Origin: Dehalococcoidales bacterium
GTDB taxonomy: Bacteria > Chloroflexota > Dehalococcoidia > Dehalococcoidales > UBA2162
Length of the DNA: 13,775 nt
Direction of reading: 5' to 3'
Assembly (NCBI GenBank): GCA_020354275.1
Contig: CP070645.1
Span: 1,654,121-1,667,895 of the forward strand
Numbering within the stretch: position 1 is the first letter of the stretch; each line of letters begins with the position of its first letter. Below, piece by piece: positions 5,719-13,372 of the stretch. The notes under the pieces were generated by a model. It was not told where the DNA came from. It ran no database searches and saw only the letters and a program-made list of their open reading frames with translations. The position numbers and the translations under genes were made by a program.

Positions 5719-7917
5719 TCAACTGGTATCAGGCTGAGTGCCGGTCTTGGTTGGAGTGGTATCACTCGTCCTGGTGGCACTTATTACTCCCCGGATCCCC
5801 TCTATCTTGGTCAGGAGCAGGCTTAACTGGGCCAGGTTTTTCGTCTCCAGGGTAAGGATGGTTGATGTTGTGTGGTCTTCGTTATTGGCGAAGTTGACAG
5901 CGGCAATATTTACCTTTTCCTCGGCAATCATGGTAGTGATATCGCGTACCAGGCCGACCCTGTCCCAGGCCTGGACCTGTATATTTACCGGAAAGACAGA
6001 GTCGGTTAATGTCCACTCTACGTTGACCAGCCTTTCCTCCTCATTAAGGTTAGCTACGTTGTGGCAGTCCTGGCGGTGAACGGTTATACCCCGGCTACGG
6101 GTAATGTAGCCTGTAATCTTATCACCGGGTACGGGGTGGCAACACTGGGCCAGGGTGGTAAGTAAGTCACCGACACCGTCTACGGTAACAGCCGATGAAG
6201 GCAGTTTGCTGGGGGTTACCTGGGTTATCCGTGGCTGTTGTTGCTGGGAGGCCAGCCTGAGAGCAATCTGGTGGGTGGTGATTCCTCCATAGCCGATAGC
6301 GGCATAGAAGTCATCAATACTGTCGTGTTTAAACATATCGGCCAGTTTTTCACGGTCGATAAGCTTCAAGCCCAGTTGCCTGATTACCTTTTCCAGGAGT
6401 TCGCGGCCACGTTCGATGTTTTCCGTGCGTTCCTGTTTCTTGAACCACTGCCTTATTTTTTCCTTGGCGTGGGACGTCTTTACCAGAGCTAAGGCCGGAT
6501 TTAGCCAGTCACGGCTGGGTCCACGCTCACCTTTAGTTGACATAATTTCGACAACATCGCCGTTTTTAAGCTGGTAGTTGAGTGGCACCATACGACCGTT
6601 AACCTTACTCCCGATACAGCGGTGCCCGAGGTCGGTATGTACCCGGTAAGCAAAATCGAGGGGGGTAGAACCCATGGGCAAGTCCTTTATCTCTCCTTTA
6701 GGGGTATAAACAAACACCTGGTCATTGAATATATCGGTCTTGACCGATTCCAGGAACTCTTCTGCCCCGCTCAGTTCGCGGTGCCATTCTACCAGTTGAC
6801 GCAGCCAGCTTATCCTTTCCTCGAAGTGGATATCTCTGGTATCACCCTCTTTATACCGCCAGTGAGAGGCCACCCCGAACTCAGCAATACGGTGCATCTC
6901 ATGGGTGCGGATCTGTATTTCCAGGGAGATGGTTCCCTGGAACCAGACCGTGGTGTGCAGCGACTGGTAACCGTTGGGTTTGGGATTGGCAATGAAATCG
7001 TTAAACTGGTCGGGTAACGGGTGCCAGAGATTGTGGACGGTGCCCAGAGCGCGGTAGCAGTCGGGGACGGTATCAACCAGTATGCGGATGGCCAGGAGGT
7101 CGTGTATATCGTCAAAGTCTTTGCCCAGGTCGGCATATTTCTCCATCTTCTGGTGTATGCTGTAGATGTGTTTGGGTCTGCCTGAGATTTCAACCATTAG
7201 ACCTATCTGCTGGAACTCCTGGTGAAGGGTTTGAATTACCTCGGCGATAAAGCTCTCCTGCTGCAGACGTCTGGCAGAAAGCAGCTCGGTGATATGCTGG
7301 TGTTTTTCCGGCTCCAGATAGCGGAAGGACAGGTCTTCCAGCTGCCATTTTAACTCCCATATACCCAGGCGATGGGCCAGGGGAGCATATATCTCAGCGG
7401 TTTCCTGGGCGATGCTACGCTGTTTCTCCGGAGACAGGGCATATAGTGTTTGCATGTTGTGTAACCGGTCTGCCAGCTTGATGAATACTACGCGGAGGTC
7501 TTCGGCCATTGCCACCAGCATTTTCCTCAGGTTTTCGGCCTGCTCTTCGCGACTGGTAATACCACTGTGTTTGGCCATATCCTCGGGTGCCTGCCAGGAC
7601 AGCTTGCCCAGCTTGGTGGTGCCGTCGACCAGCTTGGCGGCTTCCTTACCAAAGCGGGACTGGATATCCGAGATAGGTATGCCGCAGTTCTCGGGAACAT
7701 CGTGGAGCAGGGCGGCCACCAGGGAAGTGGTATCAAGCTGTAGCTCGGCCAGGGTCAGGGCAACGTGTAACGGGTGTTCCAGGTAGGCTTCGCCTGATTT
7801 ACGCATCTGCCCTTGGTGGGCTTCAGCGGCATAGTGGTAGGCATCTTCCACCAGAGCCACCTTGTCCGGAGGTAGGTATTCCCGGATCATGTTTATCAGC
7901 TGGTCAAAGCTCATCAT
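5719..7917 (-). CDS. rel: Rel/SpoT-family (p)ppGpp synthetase/hydrolase, long four-domain form
   Basis: Makes and probably degrades the stringent-response alarmone (p)ppGpp. The 732 residues have the full long-RSH layout. The HD hydrolase domain (about 25-190) contains H48, H72-D73, E76-N77 and D150 in LADRLHNM. The synthetase domain (about 240-360) contains GRPKHIYSI, DLLAIR, NPKPNGYQSLHTT and E333 in SLEIQIRT. A TGS domain lies at about 399-460. A Cys/His region includes C592, C593, H614 and C618, and an ACT domain lies at about 643-717. Two signatures are unusual: the ED pair of the hydrolase is E76-N77, and the RxKD/ExDD charge motif of the synthetase reads QFND (304-307). Synthetase catalytic residues are kept. 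Two adjacent ATGs (7917 and 7914) follow AGGTGG; the second has the better spacing. It has its own promoter and is divergent from ybeY. Confidence 0.95.
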   Translation of the reverse strand: MMSFDQLINMIREYLPPDKVALVEDAYHYAAEAHQGQMRKSGEAYLEHPLHVALTLAELQLDTTSLVAALLHDVPENCGIPISDIQSRFGKEAAKLVDGTTKLGKLSWQAPEDMAKHSGITSREEQAENLRKMLVAMAEDLRVVFIKLADRLHNMQTLYALSPEKQRSIAQETAEIYAPLAHRLGIWELKWQLEDLSFRYLEPEKHQHITELLSARRLQQESFIAEVIQTLHQEFQQIGLMVEISGRPKHIYSIHQKMEKYADLGKDFDDIHDLLAIRILVDTVPDCYRALGTVHNLWHPLPDQFNDFIANPKPNGYQSLHTTVWFQGTISLEIQIRTHEMHRIAEFGVASHWRYKEGDTRDIHFEERISWLRQLVEWHRELSGAEEFLESVKTDIFNDQVFVYTPKGEIKDLPMGSTPLDFAYRVHTDLGHRCIGSKVNGRMVPLNYQLKNGDVVEIMSTKGERGPSRDWLNPALALVKTSHAKEKIRQWFKKQERTENIERGRELLEKVIRQLGLKLIDREKLADMFKHDSIDDFYAAIGYGGITTHQIALRLASQQQQPRITQVTPSKLPSSAVTVDGVGDLLTTLAQCCHPVPGDKITGYITRSRGITVHRQDCHNVANLNEEERLVNVEWTLTDSVFPVNIQVQAWDRVGLVRDITTMIAEEKVNIAAVNFANNEDHTTSTILTLETKNLAQLSLLLTKIEGIRGVISATRTSDTTPTKTGTQPDTS

Positions 7918-7943
7918 CCACCTGACTAAAAACTTATACCTAA

Positions 7944-7972
7944 AGTATAGCCCAAGGAAAAATTTATGTAAA
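7944..7972 (-). promoter_or_regulatory. Predicted sigma-70 promoter of rel
   Basis: On the minus strand TTTACA (7967-7972), a 17-bp spacer and TATACT (7944-7949) match consensus at 5/6 each. The start point would be near 7937, about 20 nt before the rel start. The surrounding intergenic stretch is AT-rich. No comparably good rightward promoter for ybeY was found there. Confidence 0.65.
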
Positions 7973-8099
7973 ACAAAGATTATCAGTGACCATATCTTAG
8001 CAGTAAAAAAGGCTGTGGATTTATATAGAATGATATTTTACGGTGGTAAACGTGCAATTTGAGGCCTGGGCCCTGCTGTGCTATGATTTTTCAACGCAG

Positions 8100-8576
8100 A
8101 TGGAGATTAACGTTTTGATTGAAGAAGACTTCGGGGAGGGCCTTGAGGCGGACTGGCTGAAGGGTGTGGTGGAGAAGGTGTTGCTGGCTGAGGGCGTTGA
8201 CCCGGAGATAGAGCTTGGGCTGGTTATTACCGGGCAGGAGAAAGTGCAACAGTTAAACCTGACTTACCTGGGAAGGGATGGGCCTACGGACGTGCTGGCC
8301 TTTACTATGGCACCGCAGGAAGGTGGTGGGAAACAATCGCCCTTTGTAGTACCGCCTGACGGGGTCACACACCTTGGAGAGGTGATAATCAGTTATCCTC
8401 AGGCAGCCATCCAGGCCGGGGAGCACGGGCATTCCGTAGAAAAAGAGATTGCCATTCTCATTATTCACGGTGTGCTGCACCTGCTGGGTTGTGACCATGA
8501 GGAGCCCGGGGAGGAAAGGGAGATGAGGGCCCGTGAAGAGGAAATCTTAGGAACAATTGAGGAGATAATAAAATGA
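8100..8576 (+). CDS. ybeY: Endoribonuclease YbeY (16S rRNA maturation)
   Basis: Zinc-dependent single-strand endoribonuclease involved in 16S rRNA 3'-end processing and ribosome quality control. With the ATG at 8100 the protein has 158 residues, usual for the family, and starts MEINV as family members do. The frame is open further upstream (GTG at 8043 and 8052), but those extra residues do not look like YbeY. H123-x3-H127-x5-H133 in HGVLHLLGCDH is the metal site; YLGRDGPTDVLAF (57-69) and HLGEVIISYPQA (91-102) are family motifs. The ribosome binding site before 8100 is poor. A GGTGG lies before the GTG at 8052, so a longer form cannot be excluded. The stop overlaps the next gene's ATG. Confidence 0.93.
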   Translation: MEINVLIEEDFGEGLEADWLKGVVEKVLLAEGVDPEIELGLVITGQEKVQQLNLTYLGRDGPTDVLAFTMAPQEGGGKQSPFVVPPDGVTHLGEVIISYPQAAIQAGEHGHSVEKEIAILIIHGVLHLLGCDHEEPGEEREMRAREEEILGTIEEIIK

Positions 8577-9145
8577 AGGTATTGAGTGTTTCCGGAAGCC
8601 CCCGGCGTGGCGGGAATACCGAGACGTTGCTGGATGAGCTGATGAAGGGTGCCGCCAGTAAAGGGGCCGAAGTGAAGACTGTCAGGCTGAATAGCCTCAA
8701 GTTCAGTACCTGTCAGCACTGCGATGCCTGTCAGAAAGAGGGCAACTGCCGTATTAAAGATGACATGCAGGATGTTTTTCAGGAACTTGAGCAGGCCGAC
8801 GTAATAGTCCTGGCCTCTCCCATCCAGTTTATGGGGGTGACCGCCCCGATGAAGGCCATGATTGACCGCTGCCAGTCGCTTTGGGCCAGAAAATACGTAC
8901 TCAAGAGGCCACCCCTGGGCGACAACCGGCCGAGGAAGGGATTCTTTGTTTCCGTCGGCGGTACCAGGTTGGAAGACCTCTTTGAGCCGGCACTGGTGAT
9001 GATCAAGACCTTTTTCAGAATCCTGGACATCAGCTATGCCGGTGCTCTCCTATTCAAGGGTATTGACGAGAAAGGGGCGATAAGAAAACACCCCGATGCC
9101 TTGGAGCAGGCCTTCCTCGCCGGGCAGAAACTGGTAGAAGAATAG
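8573..9145 (+). CDS. Iron-sulfur flavoprotein / NADPH-dependent FMN reductase family
   Basis: Flavodoxin-fold redox protein. The 190 residues begin with a beta strand and FMN phosphate loop (SGSPRRGGNT, 7-16). C47-x2-C50-x2-C53-x5-C59 follows, the compact cysteine motif that holds a [4Fe-4S] cluster in archaeal and anaerobe iron-sulfur flavoproteins (Isf). SPIQFMGVTAPMKAMIDR (about 82-99) is the second flavin-binding segment. Isf proteins act in electron transfer and reduction of O2 or peroxide in anaerobes; the substrate here is unknown. ATG overlaps the ybeY stop (ATGA) and GAGGAG lies upstream, so translation is probably coupled to ybeY. The FMN-reductase family is near certain and the cluster likely. 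Confidence 0.87.
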   Translation: MKVLSVSGSPRRGGNTETLLDELMKGAASKGAEVKTVRLNSLKFSTCQHCDACQKEGNCRIKDDMQDVFQELEQADVIVLASPIQFMGVTAPMKAMIDRCQSLWARKYVLKRPPLGDNRPRKGFFVSVGGTRLEDLFEPALVMIKTFFRILDISYAGALLFKGIDEKGAIRKHPDALEQAFLAGQKLVEE

Positions 9146-9211
9146 TACCGGTGTCCCGAGCTAACCAGAAAGGAAGCCGCTATTAAATATTCCGATATTC
9201 GCTCTATCTTC

Positions 9212-10372
9212 ATGGGACTTTTACCCCTGTTTGTGGTCGCCCACTTCGGGCACCATCTGCATGCGGCGCTGCTGGTGCCGCTCATGCCGTATATCCGTGA
9301 TGATTTTGGCCTCGATTACACGCAGGCGGGGGTACTGGTCTCGATATTCACCGTAGCCTATGGCGTCAGCCAGCTGCCGGCGGGGTGGTTGGCTGACCGT
9401 ATCGGCCGGCGTGTCCTGATTGGGGCCGGTGTTTCCGGAGTGGCGTTGTGCGGGATTCTGGCCGCTCTGTCACCGACCTATGCGGTCATGGCCGCCTGCT
9501 TGGTGTTGCTGGGAATGACGGGTGGTGGCTATCACCCTTCAGCAGCCCCTATCATTACAGAGTCGGTTGACCCGCAAAAGCGGGGCCGGGCGCTGGGGTT
9601 CCACCAGATTGGGGGCTCGGTCGGCTTCTTTCTGGTGCCACTGATTGCGGCCGGGACGGCGTCTGTCCTGGGCTGGCGTGGTTCCTTCGTCGTGCTGGCA
9701 ATACCGGTAATTATTTTCGGCGTCTTCCTGTACTGGTTCCTGGGCAGGAGGAAAAAGGCCAGCATAATTGAAACGGTGGTACATGATGAGCTTTCAGTAA
9801 AGGCTGGTAGGAGTGTCCTCCGCAGGTTGGTACCTTTCCTGGCCCTGAGTATTGCCGGTCAGTCGGTGATTTTTTCGGTGGTCTCTTTCCTGCCGTTATT
9901 TGCCGTGGACAATCTCGGTACCACTGAAGAGATGGCGGCGGTGTTTTTGTCATTGGCCTATTCTGCCGGGCTGTGGTCAGGGCCTGTGGGTGGGTATCTC
10001 TCCGACCGTTTCGGGGCGGTCCCGGTGATACTCATCGTCAGTCTGCTGGCGGGCCCGGCCATTTATCTGCTGAACCTGGTGTCCTATGGATGGAGTATGG
10101 TTCTGGTGGTAATGACTATCGGTATGTGCATGGATATGCGTATGCCTGTATCGGAGGCATATATCATCGGCTATACCACGGAGCGTAACCGCTCGACGGT
10201 GCTTGGTATCTACTACTTTGCCAGCCGGGGTGGCCCCGGTATAGTGACCCCGGTGCTTGGTTACCTCATCGACCGGTTTGGCTTCAGCAACAGTTTTACG
10301 GTGATGGGTGTTGCGTTGCTCGGTGTTGTCCTGGTCTGTGCCATGTTTTTACGGTCGGGCAGGGCTGACTGA
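9212..10372 (+). CDS. Major facilitator superfamily transporter
   Basis: Polytopic secondary transporter of the cytoplasmic membrane. The 386 residues fit about 12 membrane segments. Motif A is clear between segments 2 and 3 (GWLADRIGRR, 58-67, with D62 and the RR pair). GGGYHPSAAP near 108-117 recalls drug and fosmidomycin-type exporters, but the substrate cannot be assigned. The ATG at 9212 places the first membrane segment immediately at the N-terminus and has no Shine-Dalgarno sequence. The frame stays open back to 9146, and AAAGGAAG at 9169-9176 lies five bases before an in-frame ATT at 9182. The true start may therefore be ATT, adding about ten residues of cytoplasmic lead (IKYSDIRSIF). 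It follows the flavoprotein gene by 66 bp and converges on pyrD. Confidence 0.85.
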   Translation: MGLLPLFVVAHFGHHLHAALLVPLMPYIRDDFGLDYTQAGVLVSIFTVAYGVSQLPAGWLADRIGRRVLIGAGVSGVALCGILAALSPTYAVMAACLVLLGMTGGGYHPSAAPIITESVDPQKRGRALGFHQIGGSVGFFLVPLIAAGTASVLGWRGSFVVLAIPVIIFGVFLYWFLGRRKKASIIETVVHDELSVKAGRSVLRRLVPFLALSIAGQSVIFSVVSFLPLFAVDNLGTTEEMAAVFLSLAYSAGLWSGPVGGYLSDRFGAVPVILIVSLLAGPAIYLLNLVSYGWSMVLVVMTIGMCMDMRMPVSEAYIIGYTTERNRSTVLGIYYFASRGGPGIVTPVLGYLIDRFGFSNSFTVMGVALLGVVLVCAMFLRSGRAD

Positions 10373-10379
10373 CCGCAGG

Positions 10380-10402
10380 GCCCGTTGGCTGACCCGACGG
10401 GC
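10380..10402. terminator. Bidirectional hairpin between MFS gene and pyrD
   Basis: GCCCGTTGG (10380-10388) pairs with CCGACGGGC (10394-10402) around a 5-nt loop (9 bp, one wobble). It begins 7 nt after the MFS stop and 2 nt beyond the pyrD stop on the other strand, so it fits a shared terminator of two convergent genes. The T run is weak on the plus strand (ATTTATT) and absent on the minus strand. Confidence 0.55.
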
Positions 10403-10404
10403 AT

Positions 10405-11328
10405 TTATTGCCTTCCTACCCCCACAAGTTCGTTTATATCCGCTATGCCCTCTTTCGCCATGAATTGCTCGATTCCTTCAAGTACGTGAAGGGGGGCCAG
10501 GGGGTCGGGAAAGCTGGCGGTGCCTACCTGTATGGCGGTGGCTCCCGCCATTATGAACTCCAGGGCATCGGCGGCGGTGGCAATACCCCCGCAGCCAATG
10601 ACGGGTATATCCACCATGCCGGCCACCTGATACACCATATATAAAGCTACCGGCTTGATGGCCGGACCCGAGAGTCCCCCGGTGATGTTGCCCAGGGCCG
10701 GCTTACGTTTGTTGGTGTCAATCGCCATACCTTTTATGGTATTTATCAGCGATACTGCGTCGGCTCCGGCTCCGGCCACGGCAGAGGCCACAGCGGAAAT
10801 ATCGCCGGTGTTGGGGGTTAGTTTTACCAGTACGGGCAGTGAGGTTGCTTTCCTGACGGCTGCCGTTACCCCGGCCGCGGAAACGGGGTCGGCACCGAAT
10901 TCGGCACCGCCGGCCTTGATGTTGGGGCAGCTTATGTTGAAATCCAGACCGCTGACACCGGGAACGCCATCAAGCTTTTCCGCCAGCTGTCTATATTCGT
11001 CAACACTCTCCCCGGCAATATTGACGATTACCGGTATCTGCCAACCCGCCCAGATAGGCGCTTTTTCCCTGATAAGGGCTTCGACACCGATGTTCTGCAG
11101 GCCGATGGAGTTGAGCAGGCCACTGGCCGTCTCGTAAAGTCTCGGTTGAGGGTTGCCTTCCCGTGGTTCCAGGGTTGTCCCCTTGCAGACAACTGCCCCC
11201 AGTTTTTGAATGTCGAAGAGATGGCTGTTTTCTGTCCCGTAGCCAAAGGTTCCCGAAGCCGTCATTACCGGATTGGACAGCAGCAGTCCCCGGGTGTGTT
11301 TAGGAGCCAATTGAACCGCCAGATTCAC
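10405..11328 (-). CDS. pyrD: Dihydroorotate dehydrogenase, class 1B catalytic subunit
   Basis: Oxidises dihydroorotate to orotate in pyrimidine synthesis; the class 1B enzyme is cytoplasmic and passes electrons to NAD+ through PyrK. The 307 residues match the 1B type in length and motifs: NPVMTASGTFGYG (19-31), CKGTTLEPREGNPQPR (48-63), NSIGLQN (73-79), and NISCPNIKAGG (131-141) with C134 as catalytic base. VLVKLTPN and the FMN phosphate-binding GCGGIATAADALEFIMAGA also match. The start is GTG with AAGGAG five bases upstream. It lies 9 nt after the hydrolase gene in the same direction. No pyrK is present in the window, although pyrK and pyrD are often adjacent. Confidence 0.95.
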   Translation of the reverse strand: MNLAVQLAPKHTRGLLLSNPVMTASGTFGYGTENSHLFDIQKLGAVVCKGTTLEPREGNPQPRLYETASGLLNSIGLQNIGVEALIREKAPIWAGWQIPVIVNIAGESVDEYRQLAEKLDGVPGVSGLDFNISCPNIKAGGAEFGADPVSAAGVTAAVRKATSLPVLVKLTPNTGDISAVASAVAGAGADAVSLINTIKGMAIDTNKRKPALGNITGGLSGPAIKPVALYMVYQVAGMVDIPVIGCGGIATAADALEFIMAGATAIQVGTASFPDPLAPLHVLEGIEQFMAKEGIADINELVGVGRQ

Positions 11329-11337
11329 AGCAACTCC

Positions 11338-12174
11338 TTACTGAAGCGTAATCCACTTACCGGAATTATTGAAAAAGAAGCTATCACCCATTTCTCGCGC
11401 CATGATGGCTGCAGCCGGTAACCCGGTGCAGTGGGAGACGCCTATTCGGGATACGCCCAGCTCTTTCAGCGAGGCTATGGTCAGCATTATTCGTTCCTCG
11501 GTGGCACCCATGAGGTGGCAGCCGCCGATTACGGTATTTATCTTTTCAACGCCGGTGAGTTGTTTGGCGTGGTAGAGGGTGTTGATGATACCGCGGTGGG
11601 CACAACCCAGTATCACCACCAGCCCCGACTCGGTATTAATAATGAGCGCCTGGTCATCCAGGAGCTGGTCCGGTCGGAGGTCTTCCCCTTCATTGACGTA
11701 CATATTGGCATCTACTTCCTCGAAACCGGTTACCATGGGGATTTCGCCGGTGGTCATTATGTCGTCGTCTATTTTTACCGGTTCTTTCGTCAGGTTAAAG
11801 CGGGCCCCGTGGCTTTCCAGTACCTCAGGCGAGAAGGGTATACCGATGTTACGGGCTTCCCGGCCCGGGCGGTAACTGCATTTGGCTGCCCAGATGTCGG
11901 GATGGCCTATTATCTCTATGTCCTTACCTATCCTGCTCAGGATTGACTTCAGGCCGCCGGTGTGATCAAAGTGGCCGTGGCTCAAAACTATCTTATTAAT
12001 TTTACCAAGGTCAATCCTGAAAACGTCGGCATTGTGGCTGGCTGAAATGCTTTGCCCGGAATCAAAAAGAACGGTTGACGTATCGGTCTCTATCAGGACG
12101 CTCAAACCCCATTCTGCCAGGATGCCGGGAGAGGCGGCCGTATTTTCGCTCAGGGTGGTGATATCTAATTTCAA
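11338..12174 (-). CDS. Metallo-beta-lactamase-fold hydrolase, COG1237 type
   Basis: Metal-dependent hydrolase of the MBL superfamily; 278 residues. The metal motif HGHFDH (66-71) is followed by further likely ligands H91, H193 (LGCAHRG) and H220 (GGCHL). The terminal SHCTG (247-251) and opening NTAASPGILAEWGLSVLIE are typical of the COG1237 subgroup. Some members of that group are linked to methanopterin-type pterin synthesis (ribofuranosylaminobenzene 5'-phosphate synthase-like annotation); that link is not demonstrated for most bacteria and no substrate is claimed here. The start is TTG with a weak AGGTAGA before it; the N-terminus fits the family, and no earlier start looks better. It is 44 nt after the membrane protein gene and 9 nt before pyrD, so the genes are probably co-transcribed. 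Confidence 0.87.
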   Translation of the reverse strand: MKLDITTLSENTAASPGILAEWGLSVLIETDTSTVLFDSGQSISASHNADVFRIDLGKINKIVLSHGHFDHTGGLKSILSRIGKDIEIIGHPDIWAAKCSYRPGREARNIGIPFSPEVLESHGARFNLTKEPVKIDDDIMTTGEIPMVTGFEEVDANMYVNEGEDLRPDQLLDDQALIINTESGLVVILGCAHRGIINTLYHAKQLTGVEKINTVIGGCHLMGATEERIMLTIASLKELGVSRIGVSHCTGLPAAAIMAREMGDSFFFNNSGKWITLQ

Positions 12175-12218
12175 TCTATCTACCTGTCTACTACTCGGCA
12201 GTTGTCAATGATTATAGG

Positions 12219-12830
12219 TTATGTATCGTGTAACGGCAACCCTTTACGGGTGAATAGCAGGGGGAAGATAATGTCGCTCAGGCAACAGGGCAGCCAGACA
12301 GCCAGGAAGAGAAAGACGAAGATGGACAGAACAATGACCCAGCTTATTGTCGCTCCCAGTGCCATTATGACGTGGAATGCTGATGCCCAGGTGCTGATAA
12401 AAACATGTCCGAAGTGGGGGAACTTGGTGGTCGGTTTCCAGAAGCTAAGGGCTATACCCAGAATTGCCGCTGGATTAACGATCTGCCATTCTTCAATAAA
12501 ACCCAGGTGGATTTCCCGGTTGGGGAGATCAAGCAGGACTTCCCCCAGGTAGGGGATTAAGGAATCACTTATGGTGGCGATACCTATTGAGCCGAAATAG
12601 CCAACCAGAACAACCGCCCAGATCTTGCCGTTGCCGTATTTACGGTAGAGAGCCGAGGTTACCATGGCGCTGAGCACGACGTGCAGTGGGTGTAAAATAT
12701 AGAATACGGTTAATGAAACACTGGCCAGGACATTGAGGCGGACCATTATAACCAGGATAATAATGCCGCTAATGGCCCCCAGCGCCGTGAAGGGGATATG
12801 TTCTCTGAGTTCAGTGGCTATATGTTTCAA
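12219..12830 (-). CDS. Unknown polytopic membrane protein next to fur
   Basis: No function is recognised. The 203 residues form about six hydrophobic segments (about 14-31, 38-60, 69-88, 117-131, 143-160, 162-182). Polar residues that could bind metal are clustered in or beside them: H11, H47-x2-H50, D89, E97, H108, H139-x2-H142, H153 and a C182-C183 pair followed by D186. The ATP-binding and substrate-binding motifs of ABC systems are absent. The start is TTG (no in-frame ATG before residue 29; a stop lies five codons upstream), with no clear Shine-Dalgarno sequence. The gene follows fur by 97 nt in the same direction, and an inverted repeat with Fur-like half-sites lies 14-34 nt before it. 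A role in metal transport or sensing is inference from context only. Confidence 0.75.
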   Translation of the reverse strand: MKHIATELREHIPFTALGAISGIIILVIMVRLNVLASVSLTVFYILHPLHVVLSAMVTSALYRKYGNGKIWAVVLVGYFGSIGIATISDSLIPYLGEVLLDLPNREIHLGFIEEWQIVNPAAILGIALSFWKPTTKFPHFGHVFISTWASAFHVIMALGATISWVIVLSIFVFLFLAVWLPCCLSDIIFPLLFTRKGLPLHDT

Positions 12831-12844
12831 TATTTTCGTCTGTT

Positions 12845-12865
12845 ACTGATATTCCCACTATCAGT
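12845..12865. promoter_or_regulatory. Perfect inverted repeat before the unknown membrane gene
   Basis: ACTGATA - 7 nt - TATCAGT is a perfect 7-bp inverted repeat, 14 nt before the TTG start of the membrane protein gene. The inner half-sites TGATA/TATCA are those of the Fur box, but they are 7 bp apart instead of 5. It could be a variant operator or an RNA hairpin controlling translation. Confidence 0.4.
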
Positions 12866-12927
12866 TGGAGACATTATTAGTATTCCTGTGCTGTGACTGC
12901 ATTAAGATACCCATTGACTGTCTATGT

Positions 12928-13359
12928 TTAACTTACCTTCTGGCAACCCTGGCAGAGGCCGAAGAACTCGAGCATGTGGCTTTCTATTATGAAACCGCTT
13001 TCTCTGCTGAGCTTGTTTTCCAGGTCAATGAGATTGTGGCCGGTGAAATCGATTACTGTACCGCAGCCCGAGCATGTCAGGTGATGGTGGTGTTCGGATG
13101 CGCTGAGTGTGTAGTTCCGCTGGATACCGCCAGCCGGTAGTTCACAGATTAGTTCAAGCCTGGTCAGGATCTCCAGGGTGCGGTAAACGGTTACCAGGCC
13201 GATGCCAGCGCGTTGGCTACGCACTCTGGTGTATATCCCTTGTGGATTAAGGCAGTCATTGTTCGAGGTAATTGCCTTTATTATGGCCCGGCGTTGTGGC
13301 GTGAGTTTGTAACCGTGCTCTTTTAAAGCAGCTGATATTTCTTTTGCCGTTAGTCTCAT
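12928..13359 (-). CDS. fur: Fur-family metal-responsive repressor
   Basis: DNA-binding metal sensor, 143 residues, normal Fur length. The N-terminal winged helix has KLTPQRRAIIKAI (18-30) and the recognition helix VTVYRTLEIL (56-65). The C-terminal dimerisation domain has HHHH (90-93) for regulatory metal, C96-x2-C99 and C136-x2-C139 for a structural zinc site, plus H128. Fur, Zur and PerR cannot be separated on these residues alone. However, its own upstream region carries an almost perfect iron-type Fur box, which favours Fur. The ATG is clear, though the ribosome binding site is weak. It is first in a leftward series with the membrane protein, hydrolase and pyrD. Confidence 0.92.
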   Translation of the reverse strand: MRLTAKEISAALKEHGYKLTPQRRAIIKAITSNNDCLNPQGIYTRVRSQRAGIGLVTVYRTLEILTRLELICELPAGGIQRNYTLSASEHHHHLTCSGCGTVIDFTGHNLIDLENKLSRESGFIIESHMLEFFGLCQGCQKVS

Positions 13360-13372
13360 CTTAGCCTGTAAA

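Noticed and set aside
8043..8099. Longer N-terminus for YbeY from GTG at 8043 or 8052
   Set aside because: The extra residues do not fit the family, whose members begin close to MEINV; ATG at 8100 preferred despite its weak ribosome binding site.
10655..11137. Rightward open frame of 160 codons opposite pyrD
   Set aside because: Shadow of the pyrD reading frame; low-complexity Ser/Thr/Ala/Pro sequence and no start signal.
11431..11946. Rightward open frame of 171 codons opposite the metallo-hydrolase
   Set aside because: Antisense shadow of a gene with intact catalytic motifs; no promoter or ribosome binding site.
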